Numbered from the stretch's first letter, positions 13,400-26,020 are shown. The stretch is 64,000 bases of DNA from Mesostigma viride (GCA_009746045.1 RPFO01000154.1:5583646-5647645), one strand, 5' to 3'. The notes: generated by a model not told the origin, from the sequence alone. Numbers and translations are program-made.

Positions 13400-14418
13400 G
13401 CGGGTTGCCTGGTTCCTACTGTAGCCGTGAGAGAATTGCGCGGGACAAGCAGTTAAGAAGCCTTGAAAGTTGATCCCCACAGCAATTTTTAATTATGTAG
13501 GTAACACCAGCGCTTGGGAAAGATAGACGCCATCATCACACCTCGCAAACAGGACAAGTTTGCGCGGAGGACCTACTTGCGCAAAGGACATACTTGCGCG
13601 ACTAGTGAGGAATTTTGAAGCAGTTCCATGATAACGCAGTCCAAAACCAATGAATGAATCGCGCAAGCATGAATGAAACAGCGGCAAAACGAGGTGGTCG
13701 AAACAGGACGGCTTAGCCAAAAGGTTTGATTTAATCATTAATTTTTTTCAGGGATAAGAAGGCATCCGCATTCTTACGTACCTGGCCTTCATTGCCGGCC
13801 ACCCCTCTGGCCGGCAGAGGCCGCTGTCAGGCCCCGCCTTCGCAGTCTTCCTCAATTAAGGCTTCAAGGAGCGGATCTGAGAGCGTGGCTTCCGAGGCCA
13901 TGTCGGAAATCGCTACGAGCCACGGATCCCTACCAGCTACTTTGTTAACGACTCAATTATCGCCGTCTTGAAGCTTGGCTAACACGATCTCGATGAGCGC
14001 TTGCCAAGGCAAGAAGAAATTTTTCCTGACGTGACAGGCAAAGACTGGCAAGCTGGCATGGCGCTAGGCACACCCCTACTGGGGAGCGCGTCGTTTGGCG
14101 CCACGTGGACACCTACTCCCACCACGTCACGCAGACGCCGTGTACCTATACCGTAGCTACGGTCTACGTTCAGATCTCTACTACAGTTACACTCCGTTTC
14201 CCGACGCTAAGATTGCCTAGAAGCTCGGAAGTACTGCTCGTATGTACTAAGTAGTCGTCGGTAGTGGAATCATGTTATCAGCATTCAGCCACTTATACTA
14301 CTATCAGGCTACTGGAAATGTCTGCTGTGAGTCCAGTGGCTTCCGTGGTCTAGTAAGGCTCCGTTTTAGCCACTGACATCTTGATACCCTAGGCTTAGCA
14401 GGGATTACCTATTGGCTA
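13400..14418. other. Spacer, possible eroded LINE coding sequence
   Basis: No intact frame. The + strand from about 13838 translates to short protein-like stretches interrupted by stops, which would fit the upstream part of the LINE remnant that follows. Nothing else is recognised. Confidence 0.3.
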
Positions 14419-14449
14419 TATTTGGAATAAACGTACACCTATTTACCTG

Positions 14450-15520
14450 GAAATGTCTGCTGTGAGTGCTATCAAACAAAGTCCAAGTGGCCGACACCCT
14501 TCCAGGCCACAATGGTTGCCTCAATCAGTTGGCGACATTATGTGTCTGTCTTCCAGCCCACCAATGTCACCGTATCCGGATGGTCCCGTGGTTAGTATCA
14601 AGGTCCTGCATGTTCCAGCCGGACCCCACGACCCCGGCGGAGGCCATCACTTGGTTACACTACGTAGGCAATACGAGATTGGATACTTTACCATTGGACC
14701 CCCTGGAATTTGGCTGGACCCTGACCAAGGGGATGTCTAGGATCAGCAAATGTCTTTACGAGTACACGGCAGAATGGGGTTATGACATTTTATTGCACGA
14801 GAACCATAAGCTCCACCCTGGCCGCCCACCGGATGGGGCTTTCAATGGCCTGGATATAGTTGGATTAAACTTATCACCCTGGCGGTCGATCACCCTTTGG
14901 TGGACCGCAGAGCGACCGACATTCAACATCTTTTACTGCACAGAGCCATCGGGGTAAACGCGACCCTCAGCAGCCGGTTTCACCACGATGCGACATGCCT
15001 GTGCACCTTCCCTTCGGAAACAATTGAGCACCGCTTTCTCTACTGCCAAGTGAGCGGGGTGTGGCAATGGTTGTTTAACGTATGGTCCGCATGGACCGCG
15101 CTACCACATTCCACACTAACGCTATCCGTGCGTTGTATCATATTCGGTATGGCGGGGACCCCCGGGGAGGAGCTATCCGACAGTCAACTAGCCTGGGTAT
15201 GGCTCCGAACTAATATGCTATACGCGATCTGGACTATCCGGAACGAGACGGTTTTCAAAGTGCGGCACGAATACACCAAAGCCGCCGTTGTGACTGAGGC
15301 GGTTTATCTTCCTCTGGAACTCAGCAATGCGTCGCGCTTGGCTCTTGGCGCAAGAACAATACGGCAAGGTGTGGGACCCCGGGCCCAACAATGACAGGCC
15401 CAGCCCCTTGGAGCTCTTCCATGCTCTCCTGGGACGCAACAGGGTGTTTACTTGCATTCCTCACGGTGACCTTACGCGCGTCACTTGGCTCCCCTGGTCA
15501 CACAATGCTCCTTTCTAAAC
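14450..15520 (+). mobile_element. LINE 3' remnant with zinc-binding RT-associated domain
   Basis: A frame from about 14466 to 14957 gives PTTPAEAITWLHYVGNTRL and similar. A second frame from about 14880 gives LVDRRATDIQHLLLHRA, then CLCTFPSETIEHRFLYC (C-x-C-x8-H-x4-C) and WLRTNMLYAIWTIRNETVF. The Cys/His pattern followed by W-x-IW-x-RN is the zinc-binding domain found after reverse transcriptase in plant and algal LINEs. The frame change between the two parts and the lack of an RT domain mean it is truncated and dead. The phrase AATAAACGTACACCTATTTA at 14426 recurs diverged near 15603 and 15804. Confidence 0.7.
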
Positions 15521-16270
15521 CTTTCACCTATCACACTACCCTCAGAGGGTAACCAGCTGGTCGATACGTGGTACCTCTTCACCTAATGATATTCCTATTG
15601 GTTAATAAAAATACCCATTTACCCGGAAAGTGCTATCAAACAAAGATGATAGCACGAGGTTAGAAAATGGGCTCCGCCGGATAATGTATCTTAAGTTTGG
15701 GTATAGGGGTGTACTGTAGGTCGTGTACGCGCGACACCAAAATACATCACACGGCATTTCAGGCTATTTTTGGCATACCTGGGTCACCTTAACTGTTATA
15801 TGGAAATAAACTAACACCCATTTCACCGGAAAAAAAAATACATCACACGCACAAGCTCAATAATAATTTTAGCTATGGCTAATATATAGCTATACGCGAC
15901 CAGTCGCCCTGCAACTTGCAAGCTCGGGTTTATCGGCCTGTAATTAGAAGCTTTTAGGTCAAATGGGCTGATAAATACTTGAAAATGATGCTATTTTTTC
16001 CCTGCTTGCGTCATGAATGGTTCGACATCTACGCCAGGAATGCTTTCCTTACTGTATAAAAACATGCACGTGCACGGGAGAGGAGGCCATCTCCGTTATC
16101 AAGGGGACAAGAGGCTATCATCGTCAGCCGGAAGATTGCTCTCCCATGTACCATATCCTTACGCGCACTAGCCAAGATTTGGAGATGAAGAGCCTACTTT
16201 GGGGTTGAAGCTCAGAGATGCCTGCAAAGGAAGCACGGTTCTGTCCCATGTTGACCCGCAAGTACCTCTC
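15521..16270. other. Intergenic, upstream of the large + strand gene
   Basis: Contains two diverged copies of an ATAAA-TACCCATTTACC-GGAAA motif (about 15603 and 15804), also present at 14426. They may be 3' ends of related retroelements. No promoter element can be assigned with confidence. Confidence 0.4.
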
Positions 16271-19200
16271 ATGACTGCAGCCCATGCACCATCAGCTGCC
16301 AAGCCGGACGTCCTGAACGACGTCGCTGCATGGGCAGGAGGCAAGGCATACGAGGTTGCCGTTGCCAGCGGGGCTGCCCGAGCCGAGGGTAACGGATTGA
16401 GGAGCCTTGCCACCGTCGGTCGCAGCCAATCATGGTCGTGCGCGCGGGAGGAGCCATGGCTTTACGGCTGCCTCATCGTGTCCAAGTTCTGCAAAGTGTA
16501 CGTGAATTGTTGGGTCCAGGAGCCCCCGGGAACGTCCGTCCAGGTCGCCACGCTCGCCAACCTCCTGGTCGCCATGAACGCGATGGCAACACCCGAGACC
16601 GGCGCCGTCCGCGTCAACCTCCACCAGATGTCCGTCGCCGTCGCGGACGGCGGCCCCTTCCTCGCGGCTGTGCTCGGCAAGCGCGGCGCCCACCTGGACA
16701 GCCTCGAGTTATGCGCTGTCCAGGTGGCCCACGCGTTCAACAAAGTGTTTGGCACCTCCCTGGAGAAGAAAGTCGAGCTGGAGCGCACCGATTCCGCGCG
16801 CCGCATGCGCGAGTACACCGTCCAGGACGAGAAGCAGCACGACGCGCGTGCGTCATCATCCCGTGCGCCCGAGTCTGCCTACTTTGACGACGCCAGCGAG
16901 GGCGGCGGAAGTGCCCCCGAGGACGACTCCTACGAGCCATTCCAACGCGAGTTCCTCCGCCCCACGCTCGCCCAGCCTCCTTTCTCGTCCGCGTGGCTGG
17001 GACAGCTGGCATCCGTCGCGGGGGTCGCCCGCGTCTACCTTGTCGACCCCCGCCGCCGCTCCCCTGTCTTGCTCACCGAGGGCGCCGTGCCGTCGTTGGA
17101 AGTCAGCAGCAAGTTTGCCGCGAGCATGACGGCCAACGGTCCCCGCCCAGACGCGCCCCCCGCGGCCCCACCCTGGGCGGTTCCAGGCCTACACGCGCGC
17201 GACGTCGCGGGGCCCTCGGGCGGTGCCCTGTGGCGCATCGTGCTCGACCACTGCCTGGTCCTGGTGGACGCGCTGGAGGCCCAGGAGAGGAGGGAGCGGC
17301 TGAACAAGGCCAGGGACGGGGGCGGGGTTGGGGCCAAGAAGGCGGTGGGGTGGGGTGGGGTTGTTGACCCTGCGTTAGCGCGCATCCTGTCCAGTAGCGT
17401 GGGCGAGGGGCGGCAGCGCAGCTTCCTGTCCTCCCCCCATGACCAGCATCTGAGCCAGGCACACAACTCCGGGGTGCTTGCAGCTCACGGCCAATCACAT
17501 CCCAGCGCCCTCGGTCCCCAATTCCAGCATCCACAACCGCCGCCTCGCTCGTCCAACCCGACCCATCCGCAGGGGGGTCGCATGCCCCAGGACTCGTTGT
17601 CTCCCTGGGACGTGAACGGCGCCAGCATTGGTTCAGCCAGCGGCAGCCATTCCTTAACCGTGACAAATGCCATTCCAAGTGGCTATGGGGCAGTCGTGAC
17701 AGATGGCAGTGGCTACGGGGTAGTCGTGGCAAATGCCAGCAACAGCAATATGCACAACTCCACCAACCACCAAGGGGATGGCCCTAAAGCGACCTCCTCA
17801 ACTAGCACAGGTCTGGCCCACCCCACTGGTGTGGCATCCCACCCCACCAAGCCACCCCCCGCGCCAAGGACTGTCATGCTGGCATTTGTGGCCTGGGACC
17901 CCTGCGTGAGCGTGGTCGTGCGCTCAGTGCCGCTGCGCCCGCGGCCAGGGTGCCTGGTGGTGTTCTGCGAGCACGGCCCCAGGGAGGCGCGAGCGCTGAG
18001 GGACCACGTGCTGTTGACCGCCACCGACGCGTCCACCAACAACATCAGGGGTGTGGCCGCTGGCCATTCATCCACCAATGGCACCCCCGGGGCCCCCGAT
18101 GTAGCACCCGCCCCTGGCCCGCTGCACCAGCCCTTGGCCACCAATGGCACCTATGGAAATGGGGGCCCAGCCAACGGCGCAGCTAACTCCGCCCCGGTCA
18201 CCCCCGTAGCCAACCGACGAGGGTCGGACGCACCAGACTCGTCCTCGCATGCCGGCGGCGGTGACAGCACCCGAAGCCAACAAATGGGCGCCAGCAGCCA
18301 AGTGTATTTGAGTGACGGCAGCTCGCGCGGCGCCACGAGCCCCTGGGCCGGCCCCCAGGGTGTTCCCGCGGGTCCCTTGAGGTCGTCGCGGGGGAGGGGC
18401 CTCTCGGCGCGCCTGATGGCTTGGCTGGGGGGGGGGCGCAACCGGCCCCTCCCTCCGGGGGTCGCGGGTGCCAGGACAGCTCCTGGGAACGCCCTCCAGT
18501 TCCCTTCTGTGTTTCAAGGCAGGGTCAGCAGCGATGGCGGGTTTGGAGATGATGGGTGGTCGTCATCGAGGGGGGCTGGTAATGGTGGCGGTAATCGTGG
18601 CGGTAATAGCAATGGTGGCGGTATTCCCGGTGACCGCTACGCCACCCTGTGGGACGAGAAGCTGATCCCCCCCTTGCTGCTGTCGCGCCTCAACCGCGTC
18701 ACGCTGACAGTCGCGCAGAGTTTTGACGGGTGGCCAGGTGGCAGCGTTACGGGGGGGGGGGACGCGAGCGCTGGTGGCACAGGTGCGGGCGGAAGCACTA
18801 AGGGTGTGGACGCTTCCTCCTCATCCCATGCCTCAACCACACTGTTTTCATCTGCCACGCTGTCTTCGTACTCTGGCGCCCTGGCCTCGTCTGTCGTGGG
18901 ATCCTCTTCCCTGTCGATGATCACGGCAACATCTCCCTCCTCGTCAGCGGCTGTTAGTGGATCAGACCTGGCGATGGATTCTGACGTCGGTCACCCATCG
19001 TCAGAGCCGCCGACCGCAATGACCACAAGTGTTGGCTCGGTCGCGAGTAGTAGGAAACAGGCGCATGCAAGGGGTGCCTGGGGACCACGTCGGCTGAGCC
19101 GAGATCATCATGACGACCTCCTTGCTGATGATGCGCACGCTAGCATAAGTTCTGGGGATGGCAAGGCTCATGCTTCTGGCGGGGATGGTGGGGTCGATGA

Positions 19201-21154
19201 CGTCAGCGCTCATGCGGGAGCTGATCGCGGTGTTGACGGTTCTCACAGTAGTCCGAATCCCTCGGCGCCGAGCAAGCTGGGTCCCAAGAAACTATCGGCA
19301 CCGGCTGTGCAGGCAGGAGGCCATCCTGCACACAAGGGTGGTCGCGAACATGATCATCCCAAGGACAATGGCGTGACGGACGCTGGCGACAAGGGCAAGG
19401 GGGGACCGCGCGTGCCTCGGCTCAACCTGCAGGTGGTCCAAATGCACACAGGCACCGAGGTCGCGCAAGAGGACCGTCCGACGCCCGACACTCGCCTGGT
19501 GCTGTCGCTGGATGAGGAGGGGGAGGAGGGGGATGGGGAGGGCCAGGCGGGCTCTGGCAGGGAGGGGGTTCGAAGGGAGACATCAAGGGACGTCGGCGTG
19601 CCAGTAGCCAGCAGGGGGGCCGGGAGGAGTTCTCGCCTCCACCCGGGTGGCGGCGTGGCGACATCCGATAGCCTTAATTCTGGCACCGCAGCACATAGAA
19701 GCGGTGTCGTGAACGCTGGCAGCACAGCAACTGGGGGTGGGTTGCATTCCCCCCCGGCCAAAGCGTGGGGGCCGCAAGATGATGCGGACGTGAGAGGGGC
19801 GGGGGCAGCGGAAGCCGCGCCATCAAAGGTGGGGCTTCCTGGGGTGGCTATCCCCCGGCTAAATTTAACTGGGGTGGCTGCAGAGAGCTCGGAGCCCAAC
19901 TACCCCGACTGGGCACACCGCTCGAGTTCCATGGGAGAAGAGAGCAGGGAGGAAGAGGGGGAGGAAGGAAAGGCGCAAGGAAGGGGGGAAGGAAGGGGGC
20001 AGGGAAGGGGGCAAGGCAGGGAAGAAGGCAGGAGGGAAGGCAGGAGGGAAGGAAGGGGGAATGAGAGTGAGGACTTGGCAGAACGGCCCAGAGGGAGAGA
20101 GGACGACAGGAAACAATGGCACCAAAAGACAGGGGCCGCGCAAGCTCATCAGCCGGATGAGGCAGCAGAGCAGGGCAGCGGGGAGTGGGGGGGGCACCCA
20201 TCCAAGCCCAGGGGGGTGCCCCGTCTGGACCTGGGCGCGGTGCCGCGAGGGGACCCTGAGTACCCCTCGTGGGTTTCGCGTGGGGGGGATGCCAGCAGTT
20301 CTGGGGATGATGAGAAGGATGGGTCTAGAGGTGACGGAATGGAGGATTATGGCAGGGGCGGCGGGGACGACTACAGGGGCGACGCAGATGAGGTGATTGG
20401 CGATGAGAAGAAGTGGGTTTGTGGCATTGTTGGCGATGGCAGTGACACTGATGGGTATAGTCGGCCAGGTGAAGGTGTGAGAGCGCATGATGGCGACGGC
20501 CGTGTTGGTGGCGGCCGTGTTGGTGGCAATCGCGATACTGGCAGTGCTAGTGGTGATGGTGGCGGTGCTAGCGGGCACATTGCCGCCCACCATGGCCAGG
20601 TGCAGGGAGGGAGGGTTTCTGAGGCGGACAGCGGTGTCGCTGGCGGAGGGGGGTGGGGTGCTGCCCCACCGTCGATGTCATCATGGGACCAACCGACGCC
20701 GCCCGCGCATAAACCCCGCGGCGCCTTTGTGCAGCGACCACAACAGAGGCTCACGGGGCCCGCACCCGTGGCTTCACTGCCGGTGGCCCTACCAGGGGTC
20801 GGGAGCGCGGGACCCATCGCCCCATCGCACCAAGAAGACGACTTGCCACAGGACTTGAATGTGGTTGCACAGTGGGCGGTGCCGGGCCAGATGGATGCGG
20901 GGGAGAGTGAGGGGCTGAATGACCCTTCTGATGGCGCCAAGTTGACCCGCCCCTTGAGTGCATCCCCGCCCCACCATGCTGCTATTCCTCGTCTCTCCCC
21001 ACCCATGGAGGCGATGGGGACATCGGGGGAAGGGGATAAGGAGGGGAACGTCCATGTGGGGGAGCCTGCGGAGGTGGTTGTGCCTCATCCTCCTTCCGTT
21101 GGGAGGTCGCAAGGGGGGCGGCAGAGACCGCTGCAGTTGAAGGGCGCGCCCTGA
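16271..21154 (+). CDS. Large low-complexity protein of unknown function (1627 aa, single exon)
   Basis: Start taken at ATG 16271; the frame is open from 16199 but begins there with TTG. Residues about 55-190 look globular, with PWLYGCLIVSKFCKVYVNCW, VATLANLLVAMNAMA, GGPFLAAVLGKRGAHLDSLE and QVAHAFNKVFG; the alternation of strands and a final helix resembles a longin or profilin-like fold, which is only an impression. Further ordered blocks: VARVYLVDPRRRSPVLL and LWRIVLDHCLVLVDAL (about 255-360), MLAFVAWDPCVSVVVRSV (about 535-590) and RYATLWDEKLIPPLLL (about 790). The rest is Gly/Ser/Asp/Glu/Arg-rich. A short motif PRL[ND]L recurs at about residues 1049, 1195 and 1317, with a weaker PRLS at 1573; two copies are followed by YPxW. 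Codon use is GC-rich throughout. A TGTAA lies at about 21304, 150 bp after the stop. Family not recognised. Confidence 0.75.
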   Translation: MTAAHAPSAAKPDVLNDVAAWAGGKAYEVAVASGAARAEGNGLRSLATVGRSQSWSCAREEPWLYGCLIVSKFCKVYVNCWVQEPPGTSVQVATLANLLVAMNAMATPETGAVRVNLHQMSVAVADGGPFLAAVLGKRGAHLDSLELCAVQVAHAFNKVFGTSLEKKVELERTDSARRMREYTVQDEKQHDARASSSRAPESAYFDDASEGGGSAPEDDSYEPFQREFLRPTLAQPPFSSAWLGQLASVAGVARVYLVDPRRRSPVLLTEGAVPSLEVSSKFAASMTANGPRPDAPPAAPPWAVPGLHARDVAGPSGGALWRIVLDHCLVLVDALEAQERRERLNKARDGGGVGAKKAVGWGGVVDPALARILSSSVGEGRQRSFLSSPHDQHLSQAHNSGVLAAHGQSHPSALGPQFQHPQPPPRSSNPTHPQGGRMPQDSLSPWDVNGASIGSASGSHSLTVTNAIPSGYGAVVTDGSGYGVVVANASNSNMHNSTNHQGDGPKATSSTSTGLAHPTGVASHPTKPPPAPRTVMLAFVAWDPCVSVVVRSVPLRPRPGCLVVFCEHGPREARALRDHVLLTATDASTNNIRGVAAGHSSTNGTPGAPDVAPAPGPLHQPLATNGTYGNGGPANGAANSAPVTPVANRRGSDAPDSSSHAGGGDSTRSQQMGASSQVYLSDGSSRGATSPWAGPQGVPAGPLRSSRGRGLSARLMAWLGGGRNRPLPPGVAGARTAPGNALQFPSVFQGRVSSDGGFGDDGWSSSRGAGNGGGNRGGNSNGGGIPGDRYATLWDEKLIPPLLLSRLNRVTLTVAQSFDGWPGGSVTGGGDASAGGTGAGGSTKGVDASSSSHASTTLFSSATLSSYSGALASSVVGSSSLSMITATSPSSSAAVSGSDLAMDSDVGHPSSEPPTAMTTSVGSVASSRKQAHARGAWGPRRLSRDHHDDLLADDAHASISSGDGKAHASGGDGGVDDVSAHAGADRGVDGSHSSPNPSAPSKLGPKKLSAPAVQAGGHPAHKGGREHDHPKDNGVTDAGDKGKGGPRVPRLNLQVVQMHTGTEVAQEDRPTPDTRLVLSLDEEGEEGDGEGQAGSGREGVRRETSRDVGVPVASRGAGRSSRLHPGGGVATSDSLNSGTAAHRSGVVNAGSTATGGGLHSPPAKAWGPQDDADVRGAGAAEAAPSKVGLPGVAIPRLNLTGVAAESSEPNYPDWAHRSSSMGEESREEEGEEGKAQGRGEGRGQGRGQGREEGRREGRREGRGNESEDLAERPRGREDDRKQWHQKTGAAQAHQPDEAAEQGSGEWGGHPSKPRGVPRLDLGAVPRGDPEYPSWVSRGGDASSSGDDEKDGSRGDGMEDYGRGGGDDYRGDADEVIGDEKKWVCGIVGDGSDTDGYSRPGEGVRAHDGDGRVGGGRVGGNRDTGSASGDGGGASGHIAAHHGQVQGGRVSEADSGVAGGGGWGAAPPSMSSWDQPTPPAHKPRGAFVQRPQQRLTGPAPVASLPVALPGVGSAGPIAPSHQEDDLPQDLNVVAQWAVPGQMDAGESEGLNDPSDGAKLTRPLSASPPHHAAIPRLSPPMEAMGTSGEGDKEGNVHVGEPAEVVVPHPPSVGRSQGGRQRPLQLKGAP

Positions 21155-21882
21155 TGACATGGGGAGTCCTGGTTTGGTGGCAACAGGCAAACCTATGCCA
21201 TAGTCATGAATCTGTGCTGATCCGCTGATTAAGTTGACATGGAAATGTGGAAGAAAACGCAACTTTTCCTCGCAGGGCCACTGCTGGATTTATTCTAGGC
21301 ACCTGTAACGTCATTTGATGTGTTGCTGGAAAGGTCGCAGCCATGTGTAGGGGATAAAGTACACAGCTTAGGGCATGAGAGCTGGCCAGCTGGGTGTTCA
21401 AGTGCTACATGGTCCGTGTCTGACAGGATACTTTTTTAAAAAATTGTTGATAAGAGATCTGTAGGCACGATATTTATTTTTGCGAAGTATTAATTCATTT
21501 TTTTGAAATTGCTCATTGTTGGGACAATCACAAAAGCCATTACGTGCGTGAGCACTGCTGTGAGCTGACCGGCCTAACTTGGACACCTATAAGCAAATAT
21601 TTGCTTCCATACAAATTCAGACACAGCGCGGGAATACGGATTACGTCATGACGCTCGTTTGGATTACCTACTGAATATAACCACGCTTGCACAGATGTTT
21701 ATGAAAGGGATCACACATGTATATATAGTGAGGAAATGATCAAATAGTGAGGAAGTTTGCGAATATAATTGATATTGTTTGCGGCTCCCGCAGCCTTCTC
21801 GACTTTCCTCTCAGAGAACTACCCTATTCCTTCCACGGCGTTGGATCGCCATGCGTCCAGGCATAGTTGTCTCACTTAAAAA
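21155..21882. other. 3' flank and AT-rich spacer
   Basis: Holds the candidate TGTAA signal at about 21304 and a 16-bp palindrome AAGCAAATATTTGCTT at about 21592. No gene seen. Confidence 0.4.
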
Positions 21883-22490
21883 TTGAATTCACTCACACAT
21901 TCACACATTCCCAAAAGGGTAGGGAAACCTGTCACGAACTACATCCAGATGTTGCTGGACGACCTAGTGGTCCCAGCCCAGTTTGAGAACCGCATCCACT
22001 CTCTCTCCCGTCTTTGGACTGCCATGCAGGACAAGACGCGGTGGCAGAAGATTGTCAAGGCGCACACGCCCGACCCTGTGGGCAAGCCCCCTCCCCCCAA
22101 GAGGAGGAGGCGTTTTGATGAGTAGTAGTGTAGTTAGGATTTTCTAGACTAGATAGCTTAGAGTTAGGATAGTTCGATTACGCGGCTTCCTCCACCCCAC
22201 CCATCCATCATGGAATATGTGCTACATGATCTCCCAACGGAGGCATGTTATAGTTTTAATTTAATTTTAATTCACAGGGTTTGTTTTGTAGGTTCCCATC
22301 GAATAGTAGTAGTTCGAGTCATCGAGTATTGTGGCAGTGAGAGAAGCTAGGGCGCCTTCCCTCCTTCTCGTTGTGTATAGGGGGTTGAAGGTCCCCTTAC
22401 TCTGTATTGGTACCCACTTGCATGACGCAGTCACATGCTTATTGATTAATTGACTAATCGATTAATTAATTAAATAATTGATTGAGCATT
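21883..22490 (+). mobile_element. LINE 3' end fragment with family-B tail
   Basis: The frame to 22125 reads KRVGKPVTNYIQMLLDDL, LSRLWTAMQDKTRWQKIV, then PPPPKRRRRFDE and stop. A D-x3-W-x2-I end resembles the C-terminus of many LINE ORF2 proteins. The 3' part (about 22330-22440, GTGAGAGAAGCTAGGGCGCC to GACGCAGTC) recurs at 29843-29935 and ends in ATTAATTA-rich sequence. Confidence 0.5.
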
Positions 22491-22495
22491 GCACA

Positions 22496-23706
22496 TCAAT
22501 GAATTATATAACACTTAACAGTGTATGTCGTCGGCATAAATGAGCTTAGGGAGTAAATTCTGCTTGTTAGTTGGCCCCCTTCCCCGGGCTCATTCTGAAT
22601 CTCGAGGCCAGGGGCACGGCCAGCAGTGCTAGCAAAGCGGGCACGTGCCTGGCGCACATAATCCACTATAGTAAGTTGAACAGGTACGGTGACAGGACGC
22701 AGCCCTGCCAGACGCCGTTCTGCAGTGGACATGCATGGCGGGGGATTGCCGTGTTGAGTGCGCACCGAGGTGGTCGACCCCTCATACAGCAAGCAGATGA
22801 CAGCAATGAGGGGGGGGGGACACGAGCGCGGGCGAGAACGGCCCAAAGAGCGTCCCAGCTAGAGAACACGGAGTCCGGAATGCCTCGATAAAGTCGACGA
22901 AGATTAAGATGGCGGGAAACTCACCACGCTGCAGGAGTGCGATATCCTCAATGAGGCAGCGCGCGACAAAGATGGCCATGACGGTGTTGAGGCCAGGCCG
23001 GACCCCCAACGTTGGCTTTCCCCCATTAGTGACGGTCGAGTCTGAGCAGAACGAAGTTGTTGAGGATCATGCGCATGAACAACTTGAGCGCGGCGCTCTG
23101 GATGCAGACGCCTCGGTAGTTGGCAGGGTCGTCAGGAGCACCTTTGTTTTTGCAGAGCATCACCCGGAAGCTCTGTTGCCATTCAGGGATAGGCGGGGCA
23201 TCAGCCAGCGCAGGAGCCGGTTGCAGACGTCGAGCAGAAACTGCTTGAGCGCCGCCAATTTAACCATGCACCGGTGTGGGGAGCTGGCCGGTCAGGACCA
23301 ACGGCAGTGTAGAAGCGGAGCTGGTGGGCGGCGGTGCGTAGCTCGATCTCCGTGAACGGCGGTAGCTCCTCAGGGTCGGCCAGGGTCTCCGTAAGAGGAG
23401 GGTATGTGTAGGGCCGACTCGGCAGCGGGTGGTGTGGGCCGGGAAATGCCGTGTTGAGTACGCACTGAGGTAGTCGACCACTCATGCACTATCGTGCGGA
23501 TGGTGACGCCGATGGTTGGCTCGCAGGACCGGTGGCCAGGTAGTATGAGATTCGGCATATCTGCATGCATTAGAAATGCGTGCAGTCCGAGGAGGCTTCA
23601 GAGGCGGCCGCGCAAGGCGGGGTGAACCTGGCATGTGCACTGCCGACCCGTTGCTCTCTCTGGCCGTCCAACCGGACGGCCCGACGGCTGCGAAGTGCGA
23701 AGGCAA
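22496..23706 (-). mobile_element. Decayed non-LTR reverse transcriptase, minus strand
   Basis: Read downwards in shifting frames: LPPFTEIELRTAAHQLR with TAVGPD near 23330, then GVRPGLNTVMAIFVARCLIE, RGEFPAILIFVDFIEAF near 22900, and NGVWQGCVLSPYLFNLL near 22680. These are reverse transcriptase blocks (GKAPGPD, GFRPGxST, FVDFxKAF, GVRQGCVLSP). The YxDD block is not seen and the frames are broken, so it is not functional. A nearby fragment (about 23400-23490 and 22770-22850) repeats a TACTCAACACGG-type segment. Confidence 0.75.
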
Positions 23707-24150
23707 ATTAATTAATTAATTAATTAAAATCGTGCTCCCGTTGCATGGGGAGTCACGGAGCACCGAAGTGCTTTTAATCCCTGTGTGTGCACAACAGGAG
23801 AAAGGGCAGAGACCCCCAGTCTCCTTCATGCCTAAGGCATGCCACAGCTGCATTCGGGCGCGCTAGCTAAACGGACACGCTAACGATCCGGCAGCCTGTG
23901 GGTGCAATAAGACCCATGTGAGCGTATCATAACAAGGAGCGTGGGCAAGTAATCTGATCGAAGCCAGGACGTAGCATGGCTGTACAAGGACTAAGCCGTA
24001 AGGCTATGGCTGGTTGTGTACCGTGCGGACATTAGCGGTGCACGTGACTAGGTAAGGTGGCACAACTAGGCAAACATTCTAAGCATGGCTGCCATGGCGG
24101 CATGCAGTGACTACCATGGAAGCAAAGCTAGGGCTACAAGCGAAGGCAAA
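23705..24150 (-). mobile_element. 3' end of ORF1-type element A3, minus strand
   Basis: Starts at its 3' side with a TTAATTAA run (23705-23727), then the inverse of the A-family 3' end (GTGCTCCCGTTG, GGGGAGTCACGGAGCACCGA, CAGGAGAAAGGGCAGAGACC). Colinear with 26519-26960 and with A1 and A4 in inverse. 5'-truncated. Confidence 0.75.
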
Positions 24151-24289
24151 GGAACGGGAATGGGAGTTAAGCAGATCCCACTGCTAGAGCCCCAAAGCCG
24201 CGGAGCAGCGTACGTCGTCATTACTCAGTGTTGAAGACGGTTCGCAGCTCGGGTACTGCGAATTAAGCGGACGAGCTTAATGGGACGAC

Positions 24290-24960
24290 CAGGACTGGCA
24301 GCCATACCTCAATAGACCGTAGACACCTTGGTGGTGTCCCCGGGGCACAGGGGACCGAGTGGTCGTCGATGCCGGTGGCGATGGCGGTGACCGTAGGGCT
24401 ATGCCGGGGGCTGGGGCGCTGGCTGCCACGGCCCACGGCGGTATCCATGGGGGTCACCGTCGTCGGAGGGAGGTCCTGGACGTTGAGGCGGACGATGAAG
24501 ACGCCATTGCATCTTCATGGTCCGAGCGAGCATAGACGCTGCACCACAGCTGCGGGTTGGCCTGCTTGGCCGCCCCCGCCTGGTGGACCTCCGGCCGGTC
24601 CAGCTTAGTAGGGCTGCCGCGCCTGGGCCTCCAGCTGCTCCGGAGTATATAATAATCATCCATGCATGCTCAAGTCATCTCGCTACGCGCAGATTCCGGC
24701 GGGCCTTCAGCACCAGCATGCAGTTAATCGGTCCTCTTTGCGGCAGAATTCCACCAGGACGGGGGCGATGGGGCCGCCGAGCCGACGTGCCTGGCGGATG
24801 ACAACGTCCTGGGCCGGCACGCCGAGCTTCCGCCAGGAAGGCCGGTTGCCGCGGAGGTAGGTCAGCCCAGGCGTGCATCGTTTACATTCGGGGGAACGCC
24901 TCGAGCCACAATACTGCATGAGCGAATGGTCGGGTAACTTCATGCATAGCATCCAATGTG
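24290..24960 (-). mobile_element. Probable fourth ORF1-type fragment, minus strand
   Basis: Minus-strand frames read DVVIRQARRLGGPIAPVLVE, FCRKEDRLTACW, KARRNLRVAR, then YTPEQLEAQARQPY and QANPQLWCSVYARS after frame changes. The first block resembles the RRM-like domain of LINE-1 ORF1 (IxxAxRLG, RPxLVxF). Weaker than the other copies. Confidence 0.4.
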
Positions 24961-25094
24961 CTGCATGGCCTTGACTGCTGTACCTAAGTTTTGATTTCGT
25001 TGATGAACTCCTTAGGATTCTGAAGCGTATAGCAGCGTAGACCTGGGCTTGGCAGGGGAGGTGGCGAGTTATTGCTGGAGCTGTTGCATGTAGA

Positions 25095-26020
<926 letters not shown>

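Noticed and set aside
16199-16270. Earlier start of the 1627-codon gene
   Set aside because: The frame begins there with TTG; the first in-frame ATG is 16271. An upstream exon cannot be excluded.
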